From positions 43,565,559 through 43,629,558 of the forward strand of contig NC_083574.1 of the NCBI RefSeq assembly GCF_027579695.1: 64,000 nucleotides of DNA, read 5' to 3'. Origin of the DNA: Neoarius graeffei. Lineage: Eukaryota > Chordata > Actinopteri > Siluriformes > Ariidae. A model generated the notes under the pieces. The model was not told the DNA's origin. It saw only the letters and a list, made by a program, of their open reading frames with translations, and did no database searches. How positions within the stretch are numbered: the first letter of the stretch is position 1; the number at the start of each line of letters is the position of its first letter. Made by a program: the position numbers and the translations under genes. Shown in pieces: positions 1 through 11,991 of this stretch.

Positions 1-89
1 CAGAAAGGCCCTCGCCGGCCCCGGGGCTTGAACCCGGACCTTCTTGCTGTGAGGCGACAGCACTAACCACTACACCACCGTGCCGCCCA
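1..89 (-). repeat. V-SINE head fragment
   Basis: This is the tRNA-related 5' part of the V-SINE that recurs throughout the window, read on the minus strand. The A-box-like gtagtggttag and B-box-like gggttcaagcc signals are present, and it ends at the SINE start gtgccgccc. The rest of the element lies beyond the window edge. Confidence 0.9.
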
Positions 90-170
90 CTTGTTTGATA
101 TTTATTTATTTAATTTAACTTTCTATTAATGCACTGTACTTTATATAATTTTTATTCCATTTAAAATATT

Positions 171-343
171 TATGGCATTAATCAGACGCTGTTATCCAGA
201 GCGATATACAACATATTCAGAGCAGCCTGGGAAGCAGTTGGGGTTTAAGTGCCTTCCTCCCATTCCTGTTGGTCTAGGGAATCAAACCGGCAACATTCTG
301 GTCTCAAAGCTGCTTCTGTAACCATTAGGCCATGGCTTCCCCA
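171..343 (-). repeat. tRNA-derived SINE, second family
   Basis: On the minus strand it begins with ggaagccatggcctaatgg, has a B-box-like gtttgattccc, and ends with ctctggata followed by a taatgcc-type tail. The same family lies on the plus strand at 21797-21975. It differs from the V-SINEs, which start gggcggcacggtgg. I saw no clean target-site duplication. Confidence 0.75.
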
Positions 344-1796
344 TATTGGTTTTTCCCATGGCTTAGTTGAATAAAATCATTTAGTATTCTTTACATCTCT
401 GTGTTTAATTGCACACCTGCTCACAGAAGTTTTTTTATTATTATTTGTACTGTTTTCTACTATTTTAGTATATTAATGAAGGCATTAACAGTATGAAATA
501 AAACGTGTTAATTATTTTTAAACAAATTTCTCATTTTAAATTCTTAACAGTATTCCTGGTTAATCTTTGTACATTTTCGGCATCTTCGTAACCGGCTTCA
601 TGAGGGACTTCTTTTGAAAACAGGGAGTTCTTTTGAAGAACTAGTTTTCTGTTGCAGCTACAGAAAATGTTTCTGCATTGCCTCCCATATGTATAAAGAA
701 AGTATAAAGAGCCAAACTCAAAATGTGTACTCTAATCAAAATATATTTGTGTGATCCCCACTTTGGAGCCATGGAATATCTGGTTACCCTAATTATAAAT
801 ATTAAAGCATAATTTGTGAGCTTTGACCTGAGGAGTTAATTTTCCTCTACGTAAATTGTAGCCTCATATGATTTGACAGGCCTCATAATGAGCTTACTGA
901 GAGAAGGTGCTTCAAATCAGGCTGGCTTCATTAACGTCTTGTCACGCAGAAGGAACTGGAGGGTTCAGTCGTGCTTCATGTCTTCTAGACATCTGCTACC
1001 GGGAGGCTCCAGGGCAGGACAGCTGGCATCCCAGAACCCGGATGTATTCTTTTTTTAGGGTATTGTGTCATTTTGATGATGACACATCATTTCACTGGAT
1101 CCTGCAGACCCTCTGCTGAGAATACCGTCCCCACTATTCACTTTCCTCACTCTGTCTTTTCCACTCCACAAAGCACAATAACCATCACAGCAGTGACAGG
1201 AGTGTGCGTATGTGTGTGTGTGTGGTTGGGGGGGGGGGGGGGGGGGGGGTTTGTCTCCTGCATATTTCAAAAAGCACCTGTCTGAATGTGCAGCAAGCGG
1301 TTGTGGGGTTGTCTGCATTTTTCTAAATATTAATGATTTAATTATCTTTCACCAAACTGGAAAATGTCATTGAAAAAATTTTTCCACCTTCTTAATGTAA
1401 TTTATTCCATCCATATTTAATGTAATTTATTTAATTCAATCACCTGGAGAGGGCACAATACAAGCCAGTGTGATAACTCATGTTAGTAGATAAATAGTTT
1501 ATTAAAGAACTTAATTTTGTACAGGAATTTTAGCTATAAACTGATCTATAAACATCATGAGAGTGATTTTAGTGGATTCAGTTCCCACTCTCCATGAGAG
1601 TCATTTACAAAGCTGTTCAAATTTTTAGTATCCTAATTAATTTGTATTTATAACACATAAAAATAGAGGTATGACTGTATTGCTGTTATAAAATATTCTA
1701 CATTTGAACTGAATGATTTTGAATAGTGTGATTTGCATGTTGTGATTTTTTTTTTAATTTATCTGTGCTTTTTTTTGTATAATAAATCATTAATGT
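344..1796. other. AT-rich unannotated stretch
   Basis: No coding region or recognised repeat is visible. The only clear feature is a GT run joined to a run of about 21 G at 1202-1250. Short open frames here are low-complexity or have no recognisable motif. Confidence 0.6.
1202..1250. repeat. GT microsatellite plus poly-G tract
   Basis: A short tgtg run leads into an uninterrupted G tract of about 21 bases, which is likely to be length-variable and prone to sequencing error. Confidence 0.9.
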
Positions 1797-1805
1797 TCTA
1801 GTCTG

Positions 1806-2154
1806 GGCGGCGTAGTGGTTAGCACTGTTGCCTCACAGCAAGAAGGTTCTGGGTTCGAGCCCAGCAGCTGATGAGTGCCTGTCTGTGCGGAGTTTGCATG
1901 TTCTCCCCGTGTCCGCGTGGGTTTCCTCTGGGTGCTCCGGTTTCCCCCACAGTCCAAAGACATGCAGGTTAGGCTAATTGGTGGCTCTAATGTAAGTGTG
2001 AATGTTTTTTTGTGTCCATGTGTCAGCCCTGTGATGACCTGGCGATTTGTCCAGGGTGTACCCCGCCTCTAACCCATAGTCAGCTGGGATAGGCTCCAGC
2101 TTGCCTGTGACCCTGCACAGGATAAGTGGTTACAGATAATGGATGGATGAATGA
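1806..2154 (+). mobile_element. V-SINE, near full length, ggat-type tail
   Basis: The order is a tRNA-like head (gtagtggttagcactg, gggttcgagcc), the conserved central block (gtttgcatgttctcc, tccaaagacatgcaggtt) and an L2-like 3' part ending in ataatggatggatga. A 9-bp duplication, tctagtctg, flanks it at 1797-1805 and 2155-2163, which shows insertion by retrotransposition. Confidence 0.95.
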
Positions 2155-2163
2155 TCTAGTCTG

Positions 2164-3089
2164 TCTGAGTAACCATCTAGTTTCAGACAGCATAGGCATT
2201 ACAACCACCCCTTTTAGCTATTTTCTTTTAACATTTTGTTTATGCTCAATTCAGAAAAAGAAAGAACTAATACATGCCTCAGAAGGCTCTAATCTTAGGT
2301 CTTATATTCCTTCACACAAAGATATTTTCACAGATTTGTAATGTTGGTTTGATTTTCCAGGCCTTTGTCTGTAAAGCCTTTTACTAAATGAAAAATATTG
2401 AGTATCTGGTGAAAATGTGAGTAAAATGAATATCTTTTTGGTACTCTTTGCTAATTTTCTACAAGACCCATCGTCAATGCCTGTTCTGTACAGCATATAC
2501 AGCACCCCCTGGAGGCCAGGCATGTGCAGCACGTTCGCCCACCCTGATGTTGAGATCCTGAAAAATCGTCCTAGATAATCAGCAGCATGCTGCCTCTTCC
2601 CTGACAAATGAGCTGACAACCCTGTTCCCAGCCTCATTTTCTTCTCCAGGGACTCAAGAGAAACAGAAACACCGTAAGGTGTGATACAGGAGGAGAAAAG
2701 ACACAGCAACAAGAACGGCCACTGCAAGTGAGTTATATTTAGTAAGACCTTAAAGTGATACATCATGCCCGGACACTAGAAAGAGATGGAGTTGGGGCGA
2801 GAGCCAGCTGCTGGTTCTGCTAAATCTAGATTCTGGACTTTAGATGGATAGAAAGACCCCCAATGACCCCTAATTTTTCGATTTCATACCTTGGAAAATT
2901 GGGAGCACTGCATAAAGCATGATAATAAGTAACAATATGATTGACAAACACTACATTAGACATGTTTGCTCATCACTCTGAAGCAGTCATCACAATCTGT
3001 CACAGTGGCTGCATAGCCAGTTAACTGGCTGTCCACAACTTTTATCAAGTCTAAGGATGATTAAATCTGAGCTAACTATAAACCAAACT
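2164..3089. other. Unannotated stretch with one long unassigned open frame
   Basis: No repeat is recognised. A 154-codon minus-strand frame spans 2302-2766. Its N-terminus has a hydrophobic stretch (WPFLLLCLFSSC, about residues 16-27) that could act as a signal peptide. I recognise no domain, and there is no paralogue in the window or support for splice sites. It may be chance, although the segment is less repeat-like than its surroundings. Confidence 0.3.
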
Positions 3090-3101
3090 GGAATAAATGG
3101 G

Positions 3102-3458
3102 GGCAGCACAGTGATGCAGTGGTTAGCACTGTCACCTCCCAGCAAAAAGGTTCTGGGTTCGAGTCCAGTAGCCGACAGGGGCCTTTCTGTGTAGAGTTTG
3201 CATGTTCTCCTTGTATCTGCATGCATTTCCTCCAGGTGCTCCGTTTTCCCCCGCAGTCCAAAGACATGCAAGTTAGGTTAATTGGTGGTTCTAAATTGAC
3301 CGTAGGTGTGAATGGTTGTGTATCTCTATGTGTCAGCCCTGCAATAAACTGGCGACTTGTCCAGGGTGTACCCCACCTCTCACCCATAGTCAGCTGGGAT
3401 AGGCTCTAGCTTGCTGGTGACCCTGCACAAGATAAGCAGTTATAGATAATGGATGGAT
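3102..3458 (+). mobile_element. V-SINE, near full length, ggat-type tail
   Basis: It has the same head, central block and L2-like tail as the copy at 1806, and ends in ggatggatgg. A 12-bp duplication, ggaataaatggg, flanks it at 3090-3101 and 3459-3470. CpG decay in the head suggests an older copy. Confidence 0.95.
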
Positions 3459-3470
3459 GGAATAAATGGG

Positions 3471-4170
3471 CAAATCTGGCTATGCCACTCCCTTCTTTTG
3501 TTTTTAAAGATAAAAGACATCAGTATAAGGTTTCACTTTTTTTGCATCCATATCAATTATTCCCGGTTAAATGTCTTAGGACTTTCATGGAACCAAGTGC
3601 AACAGCACCACAAATGATTGTAAAAATGAACAAACAAATAAATAAACAAACAAAAAACACAGAATGGTATGAAGAAATGAGGCTGGGGCTGAACTCTTTT
3701 TTTTTTTCCCCCAGACTGTAGATTGATCTTTGCCAAGAAGGCAGCAGGTCAGTTGCTCCATGTGAGGCGGTCAATATGAAATGTCCACAGAAGTGAACAG
3801 GAGCAATCAATCAATCAATAAATAAATAAGTCATAAGTCCTTAATGAAGACCTAAATAAATCTGAATGCCAATCACGTTCAGCTGAGGCTGAAGCTGAAC
3901 GTGAGGAAAATACTTGGCAACACTCAAGGGACTTATTCAACTTTCAAATTCAAGTGTAAGAAAGGCAACAGTTTCATTATGTAGCATAAGCTTTGTTTAC
4001 CCAAAAATATAGACATAACTGCTTACAAAAACTCTGCAAAGCATGCTCAGGTAAGTTAATTAACTGCAGCCACTGGAGTTCAAATTTATCCGCAGTAATA
4101 GCCTTTGGCTTTGCTGCATTGCCTGAGAAATGTCCTTGACGACAATTTATCTGCACCCCGCCAACCACAC
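3471..4170. other. Unannotated stretch
   Basis: No gene or recognised repeat is seen apart from short A-rich and aata-type simple tracts near 3620-3650 and 3810-3830. Confidence 0.5.
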
Positions 4171-4474
4171 AGTTAAAATAAAGTAATTTTTATTCAAAGC
4201 AAATTTTAAACAAGTTACTTTTACTCTTATTTTACTTTAGTACAATTTCACCATAGTAACAGTACTTTTACTTGAGTAAAATAATTTAGTAATCTTTTCA
4301 TCTCTGTGTGTAATGCTGCCGTCCAAGCTGTATTCCTCAGTGAACATTACATTCTGGGTATTTTGTGGCTGTTAGAGTACACAATTTATACACTACCTAT
4401 TGTGGAACTGATAAAATGCTTTAGAAATTCTCCACTATGACCACAAATATTCCAAAAATAGTGCACTATATACT

Positions 4475-4609
4475 CATCTCATCTCATTATCTGTAGCCGC
4501 TTTATCCTGTTCTACAGGGTCGCAGGCAAGCTGGAGCCTATCCCAGCTGACTACGGGCGAAAGGCGGGGTACACCCTGGACAAGTCGCCAGGTCATCACA
4601 GGGCTGACA
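4475..4609 (-). mobile_element. Short 3'-only V-SINE copy, gagat-type tail
   Basis: It contains only the L2-like 3' part, from the tail repeat (tcatctcatctc on the plus strand) to gggctgaca, about 135 bp. A perfect 12-bp duplication, gcactatatact, flanks it at 4463-4474 and 4610-4621. It is therefore an independent 5'-truncated insertion and not a deletion remnant. Confidence 0.93.
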
Positions 4610-5037
4610 GCACTATATACTGAATATGGCATATTTTGGACATGTATTTGTGGAATTGGGGTTTGCTGGAAGAGAAGCATTACAGCAAAGAGTCACTTTC
4701 TAAGGCAATCAAAATGGCTTTGTCCCTAATATTATTTAACGATTATTCAAAGTGAATATTGGTGAATAATAACCGAGACAATGTTCAAATAATGCTGCGG
4801 AGAAATCACTGAACTTGATTTTATCCAGTCTATGGATGTGATGTGACCCTAGTGATTACTGATAGACTGTCTCAGTGTCACCTGCGAAAAAACCAATCAC
4901 ATTTTCGAAAAGAAAAGAAAAAACATCCACTTTCAAAGCCACTTCATAGTAACGAGTAACGAGGACCTTGATAGAAATGTAGTGGAGTAAAAAGTACGAT
5001 ATTTCTTTCAAATGTAGTGAAGTTGAAGTCATAAATT

Positions 5038-5072
5038 GCAATAATAATAACAATAATAATAATAATAATAAT
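5038..5072. repeat. (ATA)n microsatellite
   Basis: A run of ata/aat trinucleotides with one interruption, lying inside the acttgagtaa-type element. Confidence 0.9.
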
Positions 5073-5158
5073 CAAGTAAAGTACGTTTTTTGAGTACCGT
5101 ACCTGTACTTAAGTACAGTACTCAAGTAAATGTACTTCGTTACTGTCCACCTCTGGTT

Positions 5159-6599
5159 ATTATTCACCAATATTCACTGAGCCTGAGGTGGAAAATTGTT
5201 TTTGTATAAATACGCAGGTGATTATTTTTAAAAACCACATTTAAAAAATAATTTATTTCAAACTTCAAAAGCGGCATGCAAAGGTCATAAAGGCGTGGCG
5301 CAGACTTGTGTCACTTATCTATGCCGAGCCACATAAAATACTTTGTTTTGAAATCGATATAATAAATCACAATTCCACCTTACCTTGGAATGGTTTTAAA
5401 CAAAACTTAGTAGCATCTTTACTGCTTTGAGGAACAGGGTTTTTTTCATAATTCTTCCTCACTTACGGTGACCAAGTGATTGGCCGCCATTTTGCCAAGT
5501 CATTCGAGGTGATTATTGAAAAATAGTCCAAATTTCTCAGCCAATCAGTGTGCATGATTTTCTATAATCACCTGTGCATTTATACTAAAAGGGCATATTC
5601 AGCACTTGTTGGTGTGAGGGTTTCTTTGTTATTGCTCCAGACCAGAATATGAGTCCTAAAGCAAGCTTCCTTGAAAGCACCTCTACAGACAACAGTAAAA
5701 TAAATAAATAAATAAATAAAAACCCAAAGATCTAGGAGAAGAGAGAAGGATGGGATAGAATGTGCAGTAGACCATGATAAATACAGGGTCAAGCTGCAAA
5801 AACGAGGTCCATTATTCTGCCTGGTTGTTCATGTACCTCCTTCAGTCCCATCCAAACCTGTGTGGTCCAGGTTCAGGGTAAGGTTTCCCATGTCTGTAGT
5901 ACTTTTTCCCTGCCAAATTATTAGGCTTTGCTGTCTCAAGCTCTGGTGAAGGATGAAGTGTTCTCCTTTTCCTGGCATTTAAATGGCCACTCTCATGGAG
6001 AGCTCATTCAGTGCTTGACAACTCAGTGATGCTACTCTTTGTTTTAGAGCGACAAGACACCCTCTGGCACACAAAGCCGGATCAAGTTCTTGAGGTATTG
6101 ATAATGATATTATGTGCTGTCATGCTTCACCTCATCTATCAAAGTGTTTTAATAGCTCCGACAATGCTTTGTTTCCTGTGCATGTCTACAAGGACGCATA
6201 CTCCCTTTGCCCTTAAGTGGTTCTTTAGTGGTGTTTTGGAAGCTTCTCTTTCAGCATCTATAATTGATATACAATATCTTTAACTGTCTGTTCTAGAAGA
6301 ACAATCACTGGCATCTTTCCATACAAAGAAAATGTGCAAGAAAAGAAAGTATAGAGAAGAAACACTTTCTCTGTTTCAATTAAACTGAAGATTAGTATTT
6401 AACCACATCTCAGTTATCTATCTGCATGTAATAAATTAGTTTAGCCATGCCGTCATAGCTTGTCTTGTTAAGGATGGTAGTCTCTTTCTAAATCATTACT
6501 TAGTGCAATTTATTGTTCAAAAATGTGGCTGTTAACTTTTAATTCAAGTTCAAATACTTTCTTTAAAACTCTCAGTACTGGTGGAATGGATAAATGAAC
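5159..6599. other. Unannotated stretch
   Basis: No domain-bearing frame or known repeat is seen. A (taaa)n tract lies at 5698-5720. The 90-codon frame at 6011-6283 shows no recognisable motif. Confidence 0.5.
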
Positions 6600-6646
6600 A
6601 TACAGTGGGGTCCAAGAGTGAGACCACATTGAAATTCTGGGATTTA
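6600..6646 (+). repeat. Tc1-type terminal fragment
   Basis: The sequence tacagtggggtccaagagtg followed by gagaccacattgaaa resembles the terminal inverted repeat of a fish Tc1 family. Only the terminus is present, joined to the tail of a SINE. Confidence 0.5.
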
Positions 6647-6883
6647 TCCATCCATTATCTGTAGCTGCTTATCCTGTGCACAGTCGCGGGCAAGCTGGAG
6701 TCTATCCTAGCTGACTATGGGCAAGAGGTGGGGTACACCCTGGACAAGTCACCAGGTCATCACAGGGCTGACACATAGAGACAAACAACCATTCACACTC
6801 ACATTCACACCTACGGTCAATTTAGAGCTACCAATTAGCCTAACTGGCATGTCTTTGGACTGTGGGGGAAACTGGAGCACTGA
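6647..6883 (-). mobile_element. V-SINE, 3' portion, interrupted
   Basis: The tail (atccatccattatctg), L2-like part and central block appear in minus orientation, up to the ggagcac motif. A TIR element at 6884-7670 interrupts the SINE, which resumes at 7671. Confidence 0.9.
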
Positions 6884-7670
6884 GGCTACATCCACACGAC
6901 AACGGCAACGAGATTTTATAAAAAAAAAATAAATATCGCGTCCACATGGGCAACGGATCAGTAAAATATCAGGTACATATGGCAACGCAACGCTTGCTGA
7001 AAACGATGCAATACACATGCCACACCTCTACGTGCGCTGTAAGACGGTCCCATCGGAGACACCAGAACAATAGAAGAAGTAGGACGCATGCGCATAAACC
7101 CCTTCTTCTACCTGGCGTGAAGTACTCACAGGAACAAACATACAACAACAACAAGAAGATGGCTGCAACTATGCGAGGAAATTGTGCCTTCTGTGTGTAC
7201 AAATTAGTTTTATTAGTGTGCATAGTTTTATATAACTTAATTTTCTTATTGTGTGTGAACATTTTGAAAAGCATTTTTATATAATTTATATAACTTTTTA
7301 TATTGTGTGTGAACATTTTGAAAAGCAGTCTTATCCAATAAAAAAAAGAAATTCAAGAAATGGTTCAGTTACTTGTTTATTTAAAAGAAAAGCTGTATAC
7401 AAAAGTGAATGCAATGCAGTGGTTCATACAAAACAGCGAGAGTGCTGCTTGTTCTAGTCATGTGGTTGTGACGTCATCGTAAACAAATCCGTTCTACTCA
7501 TCCAGACGACTTTGCAATGGCGCCATTGCCAGATTTTTCCACTCTGGAACCCGTTCTCAAAAAATATCGTTTTGGGGCACCCAAAACGCCGGTGCCATGT
7601 GGATACCAGGCCGAAACGATAAACAATTTTATCAGATTTCACCTGAATCCGTTGCCGTGTGGACAGGGCC
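6884..7670. mobile_element. TIR element inserted in a SINE
   Basis: The left end ggctacatccacacgacaac and the reverse complement of the right end (ggccctgtccacacggcaac) form imperfect inverted repeats. SINE sequence lies on both sides, so the boundaries are firm to within a few bases. A segment reading ttgtgtgtgaacattttgaa is duplicated at 7247-7275 and 7303-7327. No transposase is visible. The TSD is too short or decayed to read, so the superfamily stays open. Confidence 0.75.
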
Positions 7671-7707
7671 TCAGAGGAATCCCACACAGACATGCAAACA
7701 GGCGGCC
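7671..7707 (-). mobile_element. V-SINE, 5'-ward remainder
   Basis: cagaggaatcccacacagac then atgcaaac continue the central block of the SINE that begins at 6647. They resume at the point where the inserted element ends. Confidence 0.85.
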
Positions 7708-7915
7708 ATGGCCTGACGGTTAGACCCAAAGTTAAGTAAAATGCCCAGCCGCTGAGGTTGCACAAACCAGTATATACTTAGTGCTGGTCCCAAACCCAGA
7801 TAGACTGGGGAGGGTTGTGCCAGGAAGGGCATCCAGTGTAAAACCTATGCCAAATCAGATATGCGGGACAGATCTGCTGTGGCGACTCCTAACTGGAGCA
7901 GCTGAAAGAAGAAGA
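7708..7915 (+). repeat. Decayed SINE-like repeat with gaagaa tail
   Basis: A head resembling ggccatggcctgacggttag is followed by a 3' part (gggagggttgtgccaggaag, gctgtggcgactcctaac) that ends in agaagaag. The same 3' part forms the tail of the SINE at 24706-25052. Confidence 0.55.
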
Positions 7916-8713
7916 TATAAAGCAGATAATTGCCTTGGCTGGAGTAATTCATTTTTGTAATTGTATATTGATAATCAAGTTTTGAAATGAATGTGTTTCT
8001 TGATAAAGCAGTGTAAAGCAATGGATTACATCTCTGTTTATATTACTATTACCATTATTCCATGACATGAATTACTAACTGTAGCCCAGCTTGCAAAAGT
8101 CTCCAATCATGAACCACATTTAAAAACTTAGTTATAAACTTCTACAGCTAGACTACTACTCCCTCTCATTATATTTTGCTTTAGCAAGGTATTGATTGTG
8201 ATAAAGGTCTTCCTGTTGGATTTCAGGTGAATTCAATGAGATGTGCTTTATCGATATTATATATATAATTTTTTTTTTAATGTGTGTGTGGCAGGGGGGT
8301 CTCAAAGCTTTCTCCAAGGTGTATCTGCAGTATTGATTCAGAGACTTTTCAAACACAATATAGTTTGCCACAATCTGCTTTCTACACAAGTTCTTCTTTT
8401 TTTTTTAGAAAAAAAAGGACAAAAAAATTATTTGAAGGGCTGTTTCACCAGACCAGCATTCCGTATCACTTTCAGTTCTTCTCAAAAGACCTTTTGCCTG
8501 TCATGCTGTCTTTCAGAGTTTGCATTATCCAATTTTTCTGAGAACAATATTGAGGCTGCTGGACGTTTAAGCTTCATCGATCTTTGAGGCCAAATTATTC
8601 CTTTTTTTTTTGGATTGCTCTTGATCTGACCATAAGAATTTCATACACTATGGAAGAACATGGAAATAGAGCAATTGCTAGTTGAAATCTTGCAGAGTCC
8701 AAAATAAACTTAA

Positions 8714-8763
<50 letters not shown>

Positions 8764-9340
8764 GCCATAGAAACAGTGGATCTGTTTTGAATTACCCTGT
8801 GGAAAACATCCAAAGAGGTTCAGGATGACTAGAAACAGGCTCTCTGTAATAGCAAAACCAGACCTATATCCTACTGATGACTTGTATGTTGATTTATTCT
8901 ACAGTCAAATGAGATTAAGTATGATCTTCTAATGATTAAGCAAAGTGTAAGAACTTGTGTCTGGATAATTCATACTTGGTCGAGCACATCTTGTTTTTAG
9001 CACTGATATGAAGATAGTTCGGTGCCTGGTTGGGGAAAAAAAAATTAAAATAAACAAAAAAAAAGCAGCTAATACAGTAGGAAGGAAAAATGGATGAAGT
9101 GTCAGTTAGGGCTGTACAATATATTGATTAATTATCATTATCATGATATGGCCATTTATATCATCAGCCAACTGAATATTGTGAGTATCGTGATTGAGCA
9201 GAAATCAACTTTCCTCCAGAAATGAACAGGTAGTTGTACCCCCATGAATACATCAGCGAAAAGTCTGTATAATGTAGCATGATATGTAGAACTAGATATT
9301 AGGTCTATTATTGGCCTATTGTATTGCAATATTATAAAGG
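7916..9340. other. Unannotated stretch
   Basis: Apart from the ATA microsatellite at 8717-8762 and several homopolymer tracts, no gene or repeat family is recognised. Confidence 0.5.
8717..8762. repeat. (ATA)n microsatellite
   Basis: About fifteen uninterrupted ata units. Confidence 0.95.
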
Positions 9341-9344
9341 AGGA

Positions 9345-9620
9345 GCAGACACTGGGTAATGGGTGGGGGAAAAAAAGGGCTTTATTAACCCAAAACTGAC
9401 GTAAAAATCTTACAGAAAACAAGGCCAAAACACTGGGAATAAAAGCAAAGCAAATATGCATCGAGTTATGGAGCAAAAAGCAAATGCACAGTACGCAAGC
9501 ACAGCACCTGAGCTCACGAATGATCGTTGGGAAGAGTGCATGTTTATGACAGATGTCTGATGAGCCAGAACTGGCCAGCGCCCCCTGACTCCCTGGTGTC
9601 TGGAAACTTTTTTAAAAGCA
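9345..9620 (-). repeat. Possible LTR or 3'-end remnant
   Basis: The composition resembles the probable LTR at 51804-52216: on the minus strand a gttaataaag signal followed by a GC-richer block (gccagcgccccctgactccc on the plus strand). No termini or TSD are readable. This is a weak assignment. Confidence 0.2.
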
Positions 9621-9635
9621 TTTATTCATCACCTA

Positions 9636-11246
9636 CAGTGGTGCTTGAAAGTTTGTGAACCCTTTAGAATTTTCTATATTTCTGCATAAATATGACCTAA
9701 AACATCATCAGATTTTCACACAAGTCCTAAAAGTAGATAAAGAGAACATAGTTAAACAAATGAGACAAAAATATTATACTTGGTCATTTATTTATTGAGG
9801 AAAATGATCCAATATTACATATCTGTGAGTGGCAAAAGTATGTGAACCTCTAGGATGAACCAGTGATTTCAAGGTGAAAATAGAGTCAGGTGTTTTCAGT
9901 CAATGGGATGACAATCAGGTGTGAGTGGGCACCCTGTTTTATTTAAAGAACAGGGATCTATCAAAGTCTGATCTTCACAACACATGTTTGTGGAAGTGTA
10001 TCATGGCACGAACAAAGGAGATTTCTGAGGACCTCTGAAAAAGCGTTGTTGATGCTCATCAGGCTGGAAAAGGTTACAAAACCATCTCTAAAGAGTTTGG
10101 ACTCCACCAATCCACAGTCAGACAGATTGTGTACAAATGGAGGAAATTCAAGACCATTGTTACCCTCTCCAGGAGTGGTCGACCAACAAAGATCACTCCA
10201 AGAGCAAGGCGTGTAATAGTCGGTGAGGTCACAAAGGACCCCAGGGTAACTTCTAAGCAACTGAAGGCCTCTCTCACATTGGCTAATGTTAATGTTCATG
10301 AGTCCACCATCAGGAGAACACTGAACAACAATGCTATGCATGGCAGGGATGCAAGGAGAAAGCCACTGCTCTCCAAAAAGAACATTGCTGCTCGTCTGCA
10401 GTTTGCTAAAGATCATGTGGACAAGCCAGAAGGCTATTGGAAAAATGCTTTATGGATGGATGAGACCAAAATAGAACTTTTTGGTTTAAATGAGAAGCGT
10501 TATGTTTGGAGAAAGGAAAACACTGCATTCCAGCATAAGAACCTTATCCCATCTGTGAAACACAGCGGTGGTAGTATCATCGTTTGGGCCTGTTTTGCTG
10601 CATCTGGGCCAGGACGGCTTGCCATCATTGATGGAACAATGAATTCTGAATTATACCAGCGAATTCTAAAGGAAAAATGTCAGAACACCTGTCCATGAAC
10701 TGAATCTCAAGAGAAGGTGGGTCATGCAGCAAGACAACAACCCTAAGCACACAAGTTGTTCTACCAAAGAATGGTTAAAGAAGAATAAAGTTAATGTTTT
10801 GGAATGGCCAAGTCAAAGTCCTGACCTTAATCCAGTCGAAATGTTGTGGAAGGACCTGAAGTGAGCAGTTCATGTGAGGAAACCCACCAACATCCCAGAG
10901 TTGAAGCTGCTCTGTATGGAGGAATGGGCTAAAATTCCTCCAAGCCAGTGTGCAGGACTGATCAACAGTTACCGGAAACGTTTAGTTGCAGTTATTGCTG
11001 CACAAGGGGGTCACACCAGATACTGAAAGCAAAGGTTCACATACTTTTGCCATTCACAGATATGTAATATTGGATCATTTTTCTCAATAAATAAATGACC
11101 AAGTATAATATTTTTGTCTCATTTGTTTAACTGGGTTCTCTTTATCTACTTTTAGGACTTTTGTGAAAATCTGATGATGTTTTAGGTCATATTTATGTAG
11201 AAATATAGAACATTCTAAAGGGTTCACAAACTTTCATGCACCACTG
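9636..11246 (+). mobile_element. Full-length Tc1/mariner element
   Basis: It is 1,611 bp long with inverted termini (cagtggtgcttgaaagtttg on the left, its near complement on the right) that extend as long terminal repeats of roughly 200 bp. It is flanked by TA at 9634-9635 and 11247-11248, as expected for Tc1. The inner ends of the repeats match closely (ggatcattttt and its complement). One transposase pseudogene lies inside on the plus strand. Confidence 0.95.
10003..11026 (+). pseudogene. Tc1 transposase pseudogene (DD34E type)
   Basis: In an intact copy this enzyme would cut and rejoin the element's own ends. The start MARTKEISEDL fits the family, and the length of about 341 codons is normal. 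A helix-turn-helix region (YKTISKEFGLHQSTVRQIV) comes first. The catalytic blocks follow: MDETKIELFG, QQDNNPKHTS and DLNPVEMLW, so the D, D and E residues are still visible. Three lesions kill it: a TGA at 10036, one extra A near 10675 in a run of A that shifts the frame, and a TGA at 10862. Both stops look like CGA to TGA changes, which is typical of CpG decay. The gene ends HTRY at 11026. Confidence 0.93.
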
Positions 11247-11248
11247 TA

Positions 11249-11983
11249 CAAGACTGACAATTCAGGCCTTATGTATCAGTCTGTCCTTAAAATTCAACCC
11301 CCAAAAGTCACTAGGCTGAAAACAGCAACTGTTTACCAGAAGCATCACCGCATGATCCCAACCTTATGAAAGATCATTTTCTGAGAGTTTCTCTGAAAAT
11401 GCATTAGGAGCACTGATTAATTGCTATTAATTAAAAAAAAGTGCAACAGTTTGCATACACAACTGTACCATCACAATATAACATTTCACCAACATACATG
11501 TAAACACATATTTCCATGAATGCAACAATAAGCAGTGTGTGTAATTGCTTGACAAAGTAAATGCAGCCACTGTAAGGTTCCACAGAAATAGACACAGATT
11601 ATTTGACAGATAGAAACAATCATTGCATCAACCTACAACCCCAGAGAGAAAGAGCACATATGGAGCTACTCACTGAAACCTACTTAATTCTGCTTTAAAA
11701 GCCTGACTCCCTGTGTTTCTCTGTCCTCCAAACCCCCTTTTCATCAATTGCTTCCAACCCCACTGCCACCCAATAGTGAAGTAAAAACACATTGCAATTA
11801 AATCCACCCTCTTCTCCTTATATTTCTCCTTCTACTCCTTCAGTCATCCTCCCTCCCTTTGTTTTCCTCCCAAGCTCCACATTACCTCTGGAGAATTGCC
11901 CAAGGTTCTGCATTCCTTATTATTTGTTGTTATTTCAAGTGTCTGGATTGCAAAATTAGTTTAGAACGACAAGCCATGACCAT
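11249..11983. other. Unannotated stretch
   Basis: No open frame with a recognisable domain is seen and no repeat is identified. A pyrimidine-rich block lies at 11700-11900. Confidence 0.5.
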
Positions 11984-11991
11984 CTCAGCAT

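Larger units (their letters stand above)
4170..5158. mobile_element. Non-autonomous DNA element with acttgagtaa termini (approximate limits)
   Basis: Both ends carry variants of acttttacttgagtaaa and gtactcaagtaaatgtac in inverted relation, and the right end reads gttactgtccacctctg. This is the pattern of a non-autonomous DNA transposon common in fish, recalled as hAT-related. The limits are approximate, and a short SINE is inserted at 4475-4609. Confidence 0.5.

Noticed and set aside
1..89. Genuine tRNA gene
   Set aside because: A- and B-box-like motifs are present, but the sequence continues into the V-SINE body in every other copy and no cloverleaf acceptor stem is closed.
8284..8587. Overlapping open frames of 85-114 codons
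   Set aside because: They overlap in different frames, contain homopolymer-derived residues and show no domain, paralogue or splice pattern. Chance frames.
10129..10698. 189-codon frame as a separate gene
   Set aside because: It is only the middle part of the Tc1 transposase pseudogene at 10003-11026, bounded by a CGA-to-TGA stop and a frameshift.
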